NCBI GenBank assembly: GCA_025934595.1
Contig: JAICXU010000163.1
Span: 1-6,992 of the forward strand
Direction of reading: 5' to 3'
From: Polyangiaceae bacterium
GTDB taxonomy: Bacteria; Myxococcota_A; Polyangia; Polyangiales; Polyangiaceae
Length of the DNA: 6,992 nt
Below, in pieces: positions 1 through 6,243 of this stretch. Below the pieces are notes generated by a model. The model was not told where the DNA came from, ran no database searches, and saw only the letters and a list, made by a program, of their open reading frames with translations. The number at the start of each line of letters is the position of its first letter. Position 1 is the stretch's first letter. Made by a program: the position numbers and the translations under genes.

Positions 1-1
1 G

Positions 2-778
2 TCTTCTGCCGCCACGCCTCCCGTTCCCGTCACGAAGGAATCCTGCGTCGCGTCGTACGAGAGCGCGCAGAGGCTGCGGCAAGCGGGCAGCCTGCGCGCG
101 GCAAAAGCGCAGCTCGCGATCTGCGAGAACGAAACGTGCGCGAGCTTCATGCGCGACGACTGCACGAAGTGGGACGGCGAAATCACCGAGGCGATTCCCA
201 CCATCGTGGTCGGCGCGAAAGACGAGCACGGTCACGACACCACCGCCGTGCGCGTGATCGTCGATGACGTCGTCGTCGCCGATCAGCTCGACGGTCGCCC
301 GATTCCAGTGGATCCGGGGCAACATCACGTTCGCTACGAGTCCGGAAAGCGTGTGAACGAAGACACGTTCGTGATTCGCCAGGGCGAAAAAAATCGGCAG
401 CTCTCGACGTCGTTTGCTCCGCTCGCACCGCCACCGCCGCCTCCGCAAGCGCATCGAAAAATCCCGACCATCACGTGGATCTTGGGCGGTGTCGCGGTCG
501 CCGGAGTCGCTTCGTTCACCACGTTCGCGATCGCCGGAAAAGAAAAAGAAGGATGCGCGCCGACCTGCTCGCGATCGAACGTCGACGCGCTTCGCCGCGA
601 TTATTTGGTCGCCGACATCTCGCTCGGCGTCGGGGTCGTCGCTGCCGCCGCTGCCGTCTACTTCGCGCTCACCGCCAAGCCGGTCGTGGTGGCCACGACG
701 CCACGCGCGGCATCGTTCTCGATCGAGCCCGGCGTCGCGCCGAACGGCGCGGACGTTTCGATGCGTGCGCGCTTCTGA
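2..778 (+). CDS. Envelope protein with PEGA-like domain and two membrane segments (5' truncated)
   Basis: The reading frame is open from base 2, so the N-terminus lies outside the window; the internal ATG at 149 is not the likely start because the upstream codons look coding. 258 residues are visible (numbering from base 2). Residues 15-60 form a helical, four-cysteine region (C15, C41, C46, C54). Residues 66-136 alternate like a small beta domain, as in PEGA-type surface domains. A Pro-rich linker (141-150) leads to two hydrophobic segments, about 157-178 and 204-223, with two cysteines (C185, C189) between them. The protein ends in Arg-Phe. The layout is typical of myxobacterial envelope proteins of unknown role; no catalytic motif is visible. 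Placing the beta domain outside the cytoplasm is inference. It converges on the gene ending at 796 with only 17 bases between the stop codons. Confidence 0.85.
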   Translation, partial: SSAATPPVPVTKESCVASYESAQRLRQAGSLRAAKAQLAICENETCASFMRDDCTKWDGEITEAIPTIVVGAKDEHGHDTTAVRVIVDDVVVADQLDGRPIPVDPGQHHVRYESGKRVNEDTFVIRQGEKNRQLSTSFAPLAPPPPPPQAHRKIPTITWILGGVAVAGVASFTTFAIAGKEKEGCAPTCSRSNVDALRRDYLVADISLGVGVVAAAAAVYFALTAKPVVVATTPRAASFSIEPGVAPNGADVSMRARF

Positions 779-795
779 TCAGAATCTTCTGATCA
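776..795. terminator. Inverted repeat between convergent stops, possible bidirectional terminator
   Basis: TGATCAGAA (776-784) and TTCTGATCA (787-795) are perfect reverse complements with a 2-base spacer. The element starts on the stop codon of the rightward gene and ends one base before the stop codon of the leftward gene. The left half is also part of a 12-base palindrome, TTCTGATCAGAA (773-784). Position between convergent genes suggests a transcription end for both. The arms are AT-rich and no T-tract follows on either strand, so a classical intrinsic terminator is not proven. Confidence 0.35.
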
Positions 796-1077
796 CTACA
801 AGCATTGGCCGTTGCCTTTGCATTTTCCGGAGCAGCACGCCGTGTCGCTCGTGCACGATGCGCCACTGGCTCCGGCATCGCACGGTATCGGCGGGCTGCT
901 ATCGATCCGCGCGTCGCGGCTGGCGCCATCGCCGCCTTCGGCGCCGGCTTCGTCCGTCTTCGTGAGGCCGCCCATCAGCTCTTCGTCCGAGGGCGCGAGG
1001 AGCGAGCAGCCGATCGCACCGAGCCCGATCGCGATCGCGAATGCCAGGAAGAACCGGCGGTGCTTCGATAGCCCCAC
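796..1077 (-). CDS. Small lipoprotein with knottin-like C-C-CC-C-C tail
   Basis: 93 residues from a GTG start; an in-frame TAA 10 bases upstream of the GTG rules out a longer form, and GGAA lies a few bases before it. A basic N-region (K5, R7, R8) and a hydrophobic stretch (9-21) precede a lipobox-like AIGC with the acylated cysteine at C24. Residues 30-65 are acidic, Gly/Ala-rich linker. The tail holds six cysteines, C66, C75, C81, C82, C86 and C92, in the order C-C-CC-C-C with spacings 8, 5, 0, 3 and 5. Short CxxDxxCCxGxC tails of this type occur on other myxobacterial surface lipoproteins. No function is recognised. It is last in the leftward run, 32 bases after the M15-type gene. The lipobox has Ala at -3, which is tolerated but not ideal. 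Confidence 0.75.
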   Translation of the reverse strand: MGLSKHRRFFLAFAIAIGLGAIGCSLLAPSDEELMGGLTKTDEAGAEGGDGASRDARIDSSPPIPCDAGASGASCTSDTACCSGKCKGNGQCL

Positions 1078-1109
1078 GGTTCCATCTTACGGCATCTCCC
1101 GAGCCGGGG

Positions 1110-1901
1110 TCAGAGAATGTCGACCGTGCAGATTTGGTGATCGGGATTCAAGTCGAGATGCATGTGATCGCCTTCGCGAAACACGTAGTTGAATCGGGCT
1201 GCGCATCCGGCGTCGGCATACCGCGAGCTCGGGAAGACGGCGTGATCGGCCGCGTCTCCCCAGCTATGACGCGATCGCGCCGCGCAGGTTCCAGGACACG
1301 AATCTGCGCCGCACATGCTCTGGCACACGGCGCGCTGGTGCGCGGGCGATCGATACCCGCTCGAAAGATCCACCGCATCGCCCAGGTTGTCGCGATACGC
1401 ATCGAGCTTCTCGACGAGCATGGGCGACACGAGAACCTTGTGGCCATACGCAAGCTCGGTGCCGACGAGCTCGGAGAGCGCGAAGTGTTTTCCGACCATC
1501 ACGTCGACGGTGTTCGTGTCGCCCGTCGTCGGATCATAGAGATCGTCGGTGTCGATGAAGCACGTGGGCAGCGGATACGAGCCGTCATCGGAGATGTCCG
1601 CATATTCCGCGGTCATCTTCGCGTCTTCTTTCGTCCGAATGCTCACGCCGGAGGGAAACGTCAGAACGGGACAGCCGCCGTCGGATCCCGTCACCGGCAG
1701 CGGGCGATTGTCTGCGGCCTGCCCGGGCCCCGCGTCTTCCACGACGCCACCGCTGCCTTGATCGTCGGCGAAGTTTCCCGTCGCCTCGCCATTCGCGGGT
1801 GGATCACTCGAGCACCCGAGGAGCATCGTGCACGCGGCGAACGCGCAGCAGGTCGCGAGGATCGCGAGCCATCGCGAGAAAAAGCCGGCGCGCGTCTCCA
1901 C
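1110..1901 (-). CDS. Lipoprotein with zinc peptidase M15-type domain (D,D-carboxypeptidase-like)
   Basis: 263 residues from a GTG start. A hydrophobic N-terminus ends in the lipobox LLGC, with C30 as lipidation site; residues 31-75 are a disordered linker. The catalytic region covers about 134-263. HFALSEL (139-145) and GYRSPAHQ (182-189) match landmarks of the YcbK/Peptidase_M15_3 branch. SRHSWGDAAD (210-219) is the SxHxxGxAxD zinc motif, giving ligands H212 and D219, and HMH (246-248) supplies the third histidine, probably H248. These enzymes cleave peptide stems of peptidoglycan, so the predicted role is wall trimming in the periplasm or at the outer membrane. Several extra cysteines (193, 197, 202, 206, 233, 258) suggest disulfide stabilisation. 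It lies 87 bases after the phosphoesterase gene. Family is firm; substrate is inferred. Confidence 0.92.
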   Translation of the reverse strand: METRAGFFSRWLAILATCCAFAACTMLLGCSSDPPANGEATGNFADDQGSGGVVEDAGPGQAADNRPLPVTGSDGGCPVLTFPSGVSIRTKEDAKMTAEYADISDDGSYPLPTCFIDTDDLYDPTTGDTNTVDVMVGKHFALSELVGTELAYGHKVLVSPMLVEKLDAYRDNLGDAVDLSSGYRSPAHQRAVCQSMCGADSCPGTCAARSRHSWGDAADHAVFPSSRYADAGCAARFNYVFREGDHMHLDLNPDHQICTVDIL

Positions 1902-1988
1902 GGATCCATGACGTGCAAGGCGCGCGCCTCGGCGCTGCGCGTCAGAGCTCGCTCTTCGCGAACGAACGCACGATCCGAAATCGCATCT

Positions 1989-3443
1989 TCATAGGGGCGC
2001 GGGCGATCCGTCGGGATGCACGGCGAACCGGAACTGCGCATCGTAGCCGAGAGTTTGATAGTCGAGCACGTCGGCTTGGATGGTGCCGTCGGCGCGCTGG
2101 AGAATGATCCCGAAACCATAGTCTTTGGATCCAGTAGGTGGCGCGCCACCGTTCCCCACGAGCATCTCTTTCGGTTGATCCGAGTAATGTCCATACGTGT
2201 GCGTGTGACCGACGAGCACGAGAGTGTAGGGATGCTTCGCGAGGATCGCTTCCGAGGGATCCACTCCTGGTGCCGTGTTCGCGTCGGCTGGCTCATGACG
2301 AATCACGAACGTGTAGGTCGTGTTTTGCGAGAGCGTGGAGTCGAGCCAGCTCGCTTGCGTCGAGTCCCATGCATTCGCCGCGACGAACACGAGCTTCGAC
2401 GTCCACGAGTTGTCGGTCGCGTTGACGTTGACCACATAGTAGGGCTTGCTCACGCCGAGCGGCGCGAGCATCTGCGACATGAAGACGTTGAAGTTCTCGG
2501 TAGGAGACGTCGCGCAATTCGAAGCCGTCGCTCCCGTGCACTCATGGTTTCCCATGCCGGCGAAAGCGGTACCTTTGAATTGTTGTTGCGCCGTGAGGTA
2601 GATGCTCAGCTGCGGACCAGCGGTGCCATGACCCGGCGTCGCGAACATGTAGTCGCCCGTCGTCACGACGAAGAGCGGCTGCGGGGCGAGGCCCGCGATG
2701 TCCGAATAGATCTTCGTGATGATCGCGGTGGGATAGGCCGATGTCTCGTCGGGATTGGGCGGACGCGTGTCGCCGACGACCGCGAAATAAAGCCTCGAAG
2801 CCGTTCCGCCGTTCACGCCGACGTTGCCGGTGATCGGCCCCGTTCCCGCGTCGAACGTGCACGAGCTCGATGATCCGCCTCCTCCGCCGCCCGCCGTACA
2901 TCCGCTCGGAGCCGAGTGACATTTGTTCGTCGCGGTATCACACCACCATCCGCCATAACATCCGTTCGCCTGACACCCCGAGCTCGACGAAGAGCACGAC
3001 GTGCACGTAGAGGATTCGGCGGGGCCCACGTAGGTGCCACATTGATTCGGATCACCGGCGTCTGCGGGCGTCGACGAGGCGCAATTTCCTGCGCCACCTC
3101 CGATCTCTTGTGAGGGCGCTCCGCACGCATTGTCATTCGGAACGCACACGCTCACTTGATCGCCGGACGCGCTCGTCTCGACGGTGCAGGTCCGATCCGA
3201 CGAGCAGCTTCCACCGTTGTCGCAGGAAGGCGCGCAGAAAATGTCCGAACCGAACTGCGCGCACACACCTCCGTTGCAGTCCTGATCCGTCGTGCATACG
3301 GGACACGCTGGATTCGAGGCCCCCGGGCCGCCGTCACCGCCGAAGCCATCAGGATTGTTCGTCGCGCAGCCGACGAAGGACGTGATCGCTACTGCAATCG
3401 AGAGCAACGCACCGCTCGAAATCCAAACTATGGTCTTGGACAT
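1989..3443 (-). CDS. Cysteine-rich lipoprotein with calcineurin-like metallophosphoesterase domain
   Basis: 484 residues, ATG start. A hydrophobic N-terminus (5-23) ends in SFVGC, making C26 the likely lipid anchor. Residues 47-135 hold a dense cysteine array with CxxDxDC-type spacing. Residues 147-182 form a seven-cysteine module that closely matches the small lipoprotein encoded just upstream, then a poly-Gly/poly-Ser linker (185-194). The phosphoesterase domain covers about 218-465: GDTR (224-227), GDY (263-265), GNHE (298-301), RHE (382-384) and GHTH (412-415). This is the usual motif order of binuclear metal phosphoesterases, most like purple acid phosphatases, but motif I reads D-x-R instead of D-x-H. 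It probably hydrolyses phosphate esters outside the cytoplasm; the substrate cannot be told. The gene follows the small lipoprotein gene by 46 bases. Confidence 0.95.
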   Translation of the reverse strand: MSKTIVWISSGALLSIAVAITSFVGCATNNPDGFGGDGGPGASNPACPVCTTDQDCNGGVCAQFGSDIFCAPSCDNGGSCSSDRTCTVETSASGDQVSVCVPNDNACGAPSQEIGGGAGNCASSTPADAGDPNQCGTYVGPAESSTCTSCSSSSSGCQANGCYGGWWCDTATNKCHSAPSGCTAGGGGGGSSSSCTFDAGTGPITGNVGVNGGTASRLYFAVVGDTRPPNPDETSAYPTAIITKIYSDIAGLAPQPLFVVTTGDYMFATPGHGTAGPQLSIYLTAQQQFKGTAFAGMGNHECTGATASNCATSPTENFNVFMSQMLAPLGVSKPYYVVNVNATDNSWTSKLVFVAANAWDSTQASWLDSTLSQNTTYTFVIRHEPADANTAPGVDPSEAILAKHPYTLVLVGHTHTYGHYSDQPKEMLVGNGGAPPTGSKDYGFGIILQRADGTIQADVLDYQTLGYDAQFRFAVHPDGSPAPL

Positions 3444-3489
3444 CGCCTAGAGGATGTCCGCGCTCATGAGATCCGATCCGGAAAATACG

Positions 3490-3750
3490 TCAGAGGCAAT
3501 TGGAGGGTGGCTTTGCCTGACAATCGACGGTCTTCGTGTCGCACCAATATCCGCCGAAACAGCCGTTCGCCTGACAGTCGCTCGTCGACTTGCTGCACGC
3601 GCGACACGATGCCGATGCATCGGGCGCGACGAAATCGGGGCACGATGCGTCGGCACCGGGCCCGAGTCCACCTTCGGTCGCGCCGCCGAGATCGACGTCC
3701 GTTCCGCAGCCCATCATGACGAGCGCGAAAACGCAGACGACTTTCTTCAT
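3490..3750 (-). CDS. Small seven-cysteine lipoprotein
   Basis: 86 residues, ATG start only 5 bases after the TAA of the membrane regulator gene, so probably translated from the same message; no clear Shine-Dalgarno is seen. Lys-Lys at 2-3, a hydrophobic segment (4-13) and MMGC give a lipobox with C15. After an Asp/Gly-rich linker, residues 49-85 carry C49, C52, C59, C64, C70, C77 and C85 and the string CQANGCFGGYWCDT (59-72). The phosphoesterase encoded next has the same module with CQANGCYGGWWCDT and identical spacing for six of the seven cysteines. The gene is thus a stand-alone copy of a module that its neighbour carries fused to an enzyme. Role unknown; an extracellular disulfide-bonded binding module is a guess. 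Confidence 0.8.
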   Translation of the reverse strand: MKKVVCVFALVMMGCGTDVDLGGATEGGLGPGADASCPDFVAPDASASCRACSKSTSDCQANGCFGGYWCDTKTVDCQAKPPSNCL

Positions 3751-3755
3751 GCGGA

Positions 3756-4532
3756 TTAGAGGGAGAGTATCTCACGCACGTGCGCGGCGTGCGGGCTCGA
3801 CGGATACGCCTGTAAAAATCGCGTACCGGCGCGCGTCGCGGCATCGCGATCGCCCTGCGCGAGCATGGACTCGATGCGAACGACCTCCGCTTCTTGCGTG
3901 AACGCGCCGTTCGGAAATTCGGACTCGTAGCGAGCGGCGAGCGCGTTCGCACGAACGCCGTCGCCGGCCGCGAGCGCGGCCCGCGCGCGATCGAGCAGCG
4001 CAATTTGCGGCGAGAGATCCGGCTCGCCCGAATGCGGGACGTGCGACGCGCGCGGGGACGACACCGACGTCGGCCGCGGAGAATCGAGATCGAGCACCGC
4101 AGTAGAGGACGGTGCGGCAGAAGAGGATGCGGGGGTCGGCGCGACGTCGATGGGCGCTGGCGGCGGCGCAATCACGATCGGCGTCGTCTCGATCGGCGCA
4201 GGAATTTTCGCTGCGGAATCACCCCGCGATTTCGCGACGACGATGGCAGCCACGCCGAGCGCGAGGATCGCCAGCCCGAGCCACTTCAAGAGCGCTACGC
4301 TTCCCGCGACCATCGCTTTCGGCGCCACCGACGCGGTCGCTGCCCGACCCGCCGCGGCTCCTGTTGCCGCTCCTGTCGCGGCACCGGTTGCGATCGTGGA
4401 CGCCAGGCCGAGCGCGGCAAGCGTCTTCGAGCGTGCCTTGTCCGAGGGACGATCTTCGTTCCACGCGTCGAGGAGCGTGCGCTCGAGCGAGCCGGCTCCG
4501 GCATCCAAAAGCAGACGATCGGGATCGCTCAT
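3756..4532 (-). CDS. Single-pass membrane protein with TPR-like tail, presumed anti-sigma partner
   Basis: 258 residues from the ATG at 4532, whose A-T-G-A overlaps the sigma stop codon; the frame stays open upstream to 4736, but that part is antisense-like, Arg-rich and inside the sigma gene. Residues 1-40 are a short, charged, presumably cytoplasmic region. Residues 41-77 are Ala/Gly/Thr-rich with glycines every fourth residue (G50, G54, G58, G62). One clear membrane helix spans about 80-100, followed by K101 and R103. A Pro/Ser/Ala linker (110-165) leads to a helical TPR-like or BamD/YbgF-like region (175-255). No zinc-binding HxxxCxxC anti-sigma motif is present. Coupling to the sigma gene and topology suggest it holds or releases the sigma factor in response to an envelope signal; that function is inferred from context, not homology. 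Confidence 0.87.
   Translation of the reverse strand: MSDPDRLLLDAGAGSLERTLLDAWNEDRPSDKARSKTLAALGLASTIATGAATGAATGAAAGRAATASVAPKAMVAGSVALLKWLGLAILALGVAAIVVAKSRGDSAAKIPAPIETTPIVIAPPPAPIDVAPTPASSSAAPSSTAVLDLDSPRPTSVSSPRASHVPHSGEPDLSPQIALLDRARAALAAGDGVRANALAARYESEFPNGAFTQEAEVVRIESMLAQGDRDAATRAGTRFLQAYPSSPHAAHVREILSL
4357..4392 (-). repeat. Three imperfect 12-base tandem units coding GAAT-type repeats
   Basis: Units at 4357-4368, 4369-4380 and 4381-4392 differ by a few bases each and lie in frame, as 12 is a multiple of 3. They encode the Ala-Ala-Thr-Gly run that produces the regular glycine spacing in the membrane regulator. Confidence 0.6.
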
Positions 4533-5107
4533 CGGATCGTCCTTTCTTCGCGCGCGCGGAGTCTCTTGATCGCGTCGTGAAACGCTTCGCGTGCGCGTCG
4601 CAGCTTCGATGCGACCGTGCCCGTCGGCATGTCCGAAAGATCGGCGATCTCCGTCGTCGTCAAACCTTCGAGCTCGTAGAGCACGAATACCGTACGGAGG
4701 TCTTGCGGGAGATCTTCCAAAAATCGCTCGAGCCACGCCTTCGCTTGATTCGACGATGCCGCTTGCTCGGGATTCGGAGCGACGTCGTGTTGCCCGGCGA
4801 GCGCGAGATCGTCCGCGACCTCCGGAGACCGTCTCTGTCCGCGACGAAAATTCGCCGCGATGCCGCGCGCGGTGGAGAAAAGAAATCCGCGCTCGCTGCC
4901 GAGGGCGATCGCATCGAGCTTTCGGGAAGCGATCAAGAACACCTGCTGGGCGGCGTCGTCCACGGCCGCGGGCGAGACGCCGAGGCCGCGAAGTGATCGC
5001 CAGATGAAGTCGAAGTGATGGTCCACCATCTGTCTCAGTCGTGCGTCCCGATCATCGATCTCGTGGCTCCGCTGCATGGACGAGGGCACGGCGTACGCGG
5101 TCGTCAT
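4529..5107 (-). CDS. ECF-type sigma-70 family RNA polymerase sigma factor
   Basis: 192 residues from the ATG at 5107. Region 2 spans about 27-93: the helix with HFDFIWRSLRGLG (31-43), then DDAAQQVFLIASRKL (50-64) and FLFSTARGIAANFRR (75-89), which match core-binding and -10 recognition helices. Region 4 spans about 126-183, with LPQDLRTVFVLYELEGLT (133-150) and a helix-turn-helix at about 150-177. There is no region 1 or 3, as expected of ECF sigma factors, and the length is normal. Start choice is uncertain: a GTG at 5149 would overlap the previous stop as GTGA, and a GTG at 5185 extends further; both only add residues ahead of region 2. GAGG precedes the ATG, but only 2 bases away. It is coupled to the next gene by a 4-base overlap. 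Target promoters are unknown. Confidence 0.94.
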   Translation of the reverse strand: MTTAYAVPSSMQRSHEIDDRDARLRQMVDHHFDFIWRSLRGLGVSPAAVDDAAQQVFLIASRKLDAIALGSERGFLFSTARGIAANFRRGQRRSPEVADDLALAGQHDVAPNPEQAASSNQAKAWLERFLEDLPQDLRTVFVLYELEGLTTTEIADLSDMPTGTVASKLRRAREAFHDAIKRLRAREERTIR

Positions 5108-5145
5108 GGCCTCACGAGTCGAATGTTCCGGGGCGCCCTGCTTGA

Positions 5146-6243
5146 TCACCAAATCGTCACCCCGAGCCCTGCTGCGCTGCTCCACGCGAACGCGGATGCA
5201 CGAAACACCGTAAAATCAGGCTCCAAATAGAACCGATCGCGGACGAGCGGCGCGCCGACGGCTCCTTCGATTTCGCCGAAGAGCGGGCCCACGATGTCCA
5301 CGCGCGCTCGCGCTACGAGACCGAGCACGAGCCACGGACGCGTCTCTTCGCGGGCGGGAGCGACTCCCGATCCGGTCGCGTCGACGACGCCCGTTTCGCC
5401 GCGCACGCACGGCACGAGTCGCAAGCGCGAGATCGGTGCATACGCGATCGGACAAAGATCGACGCTGCCCTCGGTCCATGTGAAGTGCGCGCTACCTTGG
5501 CTCGATGCATTCGCATCGCCTCCGGGTCGCTCGAAGCGTGCGCGCACCGAAGGCGTGAAAATTCCGTGACCCCGCCCTCGACCGATCTCCGCGAACACGG
5601 GCAACGTGGGAAGGACGTTCGGCGAGGTGCCGCCGACGAGACCGCCATCGATGCCGAACGAAAATTCGATCGCGTGGCGCGTGCTCGGTGATTGCGATGC
5701 GTGATCTTTCTCTTCGCCGTCGTCCGGCGGATTCGTCTCGGACAGCTTCGTTTCGTGCGATCGCGAATCCGGCGGTTTTTCCGGCTGTTTCTCCGCCTGT
5801 TTTTCGGGCGAATTTTGCGACGCCGCGTCGCTGGGCGGGTTCGCGCTCGCGCTCGGATTCGAATTGGCGTTCGTGCTCGCGGTCGTGTTTTCGCTTCCGT
5901 TCGCATTCGTGCTCGTCACGCCAGTTGCGTTCGTCGACCCTTCGCTCGGTTTGGAGTCGACCGCGAGCGCCGCGATCAGCGCGAGGCCGGTGACGAGCTG
6001 CGGGCATGTGCTCGCGTCGACCGATCGCGCCGCTTGGGTGCCATCGAGCTCGCGCACGACGAGCGTCCCGTGGAAACCGCCGCGCCGCGCCGTGACTCGC
6101 ACGACGAGCGTGCGCGCCCGCGCCCCTTCGTCCGCGAAATGCGCATGCGGCGCGCGATCGGCGACTTGCGTCTGGAAATCGTCCGATGACGGGCACGCCG
6201 CAGGGGCGACGTAGTCGATGCGGACGGCGTCGGCTGGCATCAT
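5146..6243 (-). CDS. Outer-membrane-like protein with Asn/Ser-rich linker, no visible signal peptide
   Basis: 365 residues from the first of two in-frame ATGs; no ATG, GTG or TTG precedes it before a stop. Residues 7-96 form an alpha/beta domain with cysteines C17 and C80, a type seen at the start of myxobacterial envelope proteins. Residues 97-188 are low complexity: Asn/Ser/Thr-rich first (103-137), then Lys/Glu/Pro-rich with EKQ/EKP repeats (147-157). Residues 190-365 alternate polar and hydrophobic residues in about eight strands and end in Trp, resembling the last strand of a beta-barrel. C264 and C279 could pair. It heads the leftward gene run, ahead of the sigma factor. TGAGG at 6256-6252 is a good ribosome binding site, 8 bases from the ATG. 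The odd point is the lack of an export signal for a protein that looks exported. Function is not recognised. Confidence 0.85.
   Translation of the reverse strand: MMPADAVRIDYVAPAACPSSDDFQTQVADRAPHAHFADEGARARTLVVRVTARRGGFHGTLVVRELDGTQAARSVDASTCPQLVTGLALIAALAVDSKPSEGSTNATGVTSTNANGSENTTASTNANSNPSASANPPSDAASQNSPEKQAEKQPEKPPDSRSHETKLSETNPPDDGEEKDHASQSPSTRHAIEFSFGIDGGLVGGTSPNVLPTLPVFAEIGRGRGHGIFTPSVRARFERPGGDANASSQGSAHFTWTEGSVDLCPIAYAPISRLRLVPCVRGETGVVDATGSGVAPAREETRPWLVLGLVARARVDIVGPLFGEIEGAVGAPLVRDRFYLEPDFTVFRASAFAWSSAAGLGVTIW

Noticed and set aside
1110..1901. M15-type gene as a phage endolysin
   Set aside because: It has a lipoprotein signal and linker and lies among lipoprotein genes; no holin, spanin or phage structural gene is present.
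1919..1928. Palindrome GGCGCGCGCC in the 87-base gap before the M15-type gene
   Set aside because: Alternating G/C words of this size are common by chance here, and no T-tract or promoter-like element accompanies it.
1041..1994. Rightward open frame of 317 codons opposite the M15-type gene
   Set aside because: It is antisense to a gene with a lipobox and an intact zinc motif, its product is Arg/His-rich with no domain, and long shadow frames are expected at this GC content.
2016..2873. Rightward open frame of 285 codons opposite the phosphoesterase gene
   Set aside because: Arg-rich, no motif, and fully antisense to the conserved phosphoesterase motifs.
4533..4736. 68-residue upstream extension of the membrane regulator
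   Set aside because: It lies entirely within the sigma gene, is Arg-rich and charged, and the ATGA overlap gives a natural start at 4532.
4112..4996. Rightward open frame of 294 codons across the regulator and sigma genes
   Set aside because: Crosses two well-supported leftward genes and has Arg/Ser-rich composition typical of a shadow frame.
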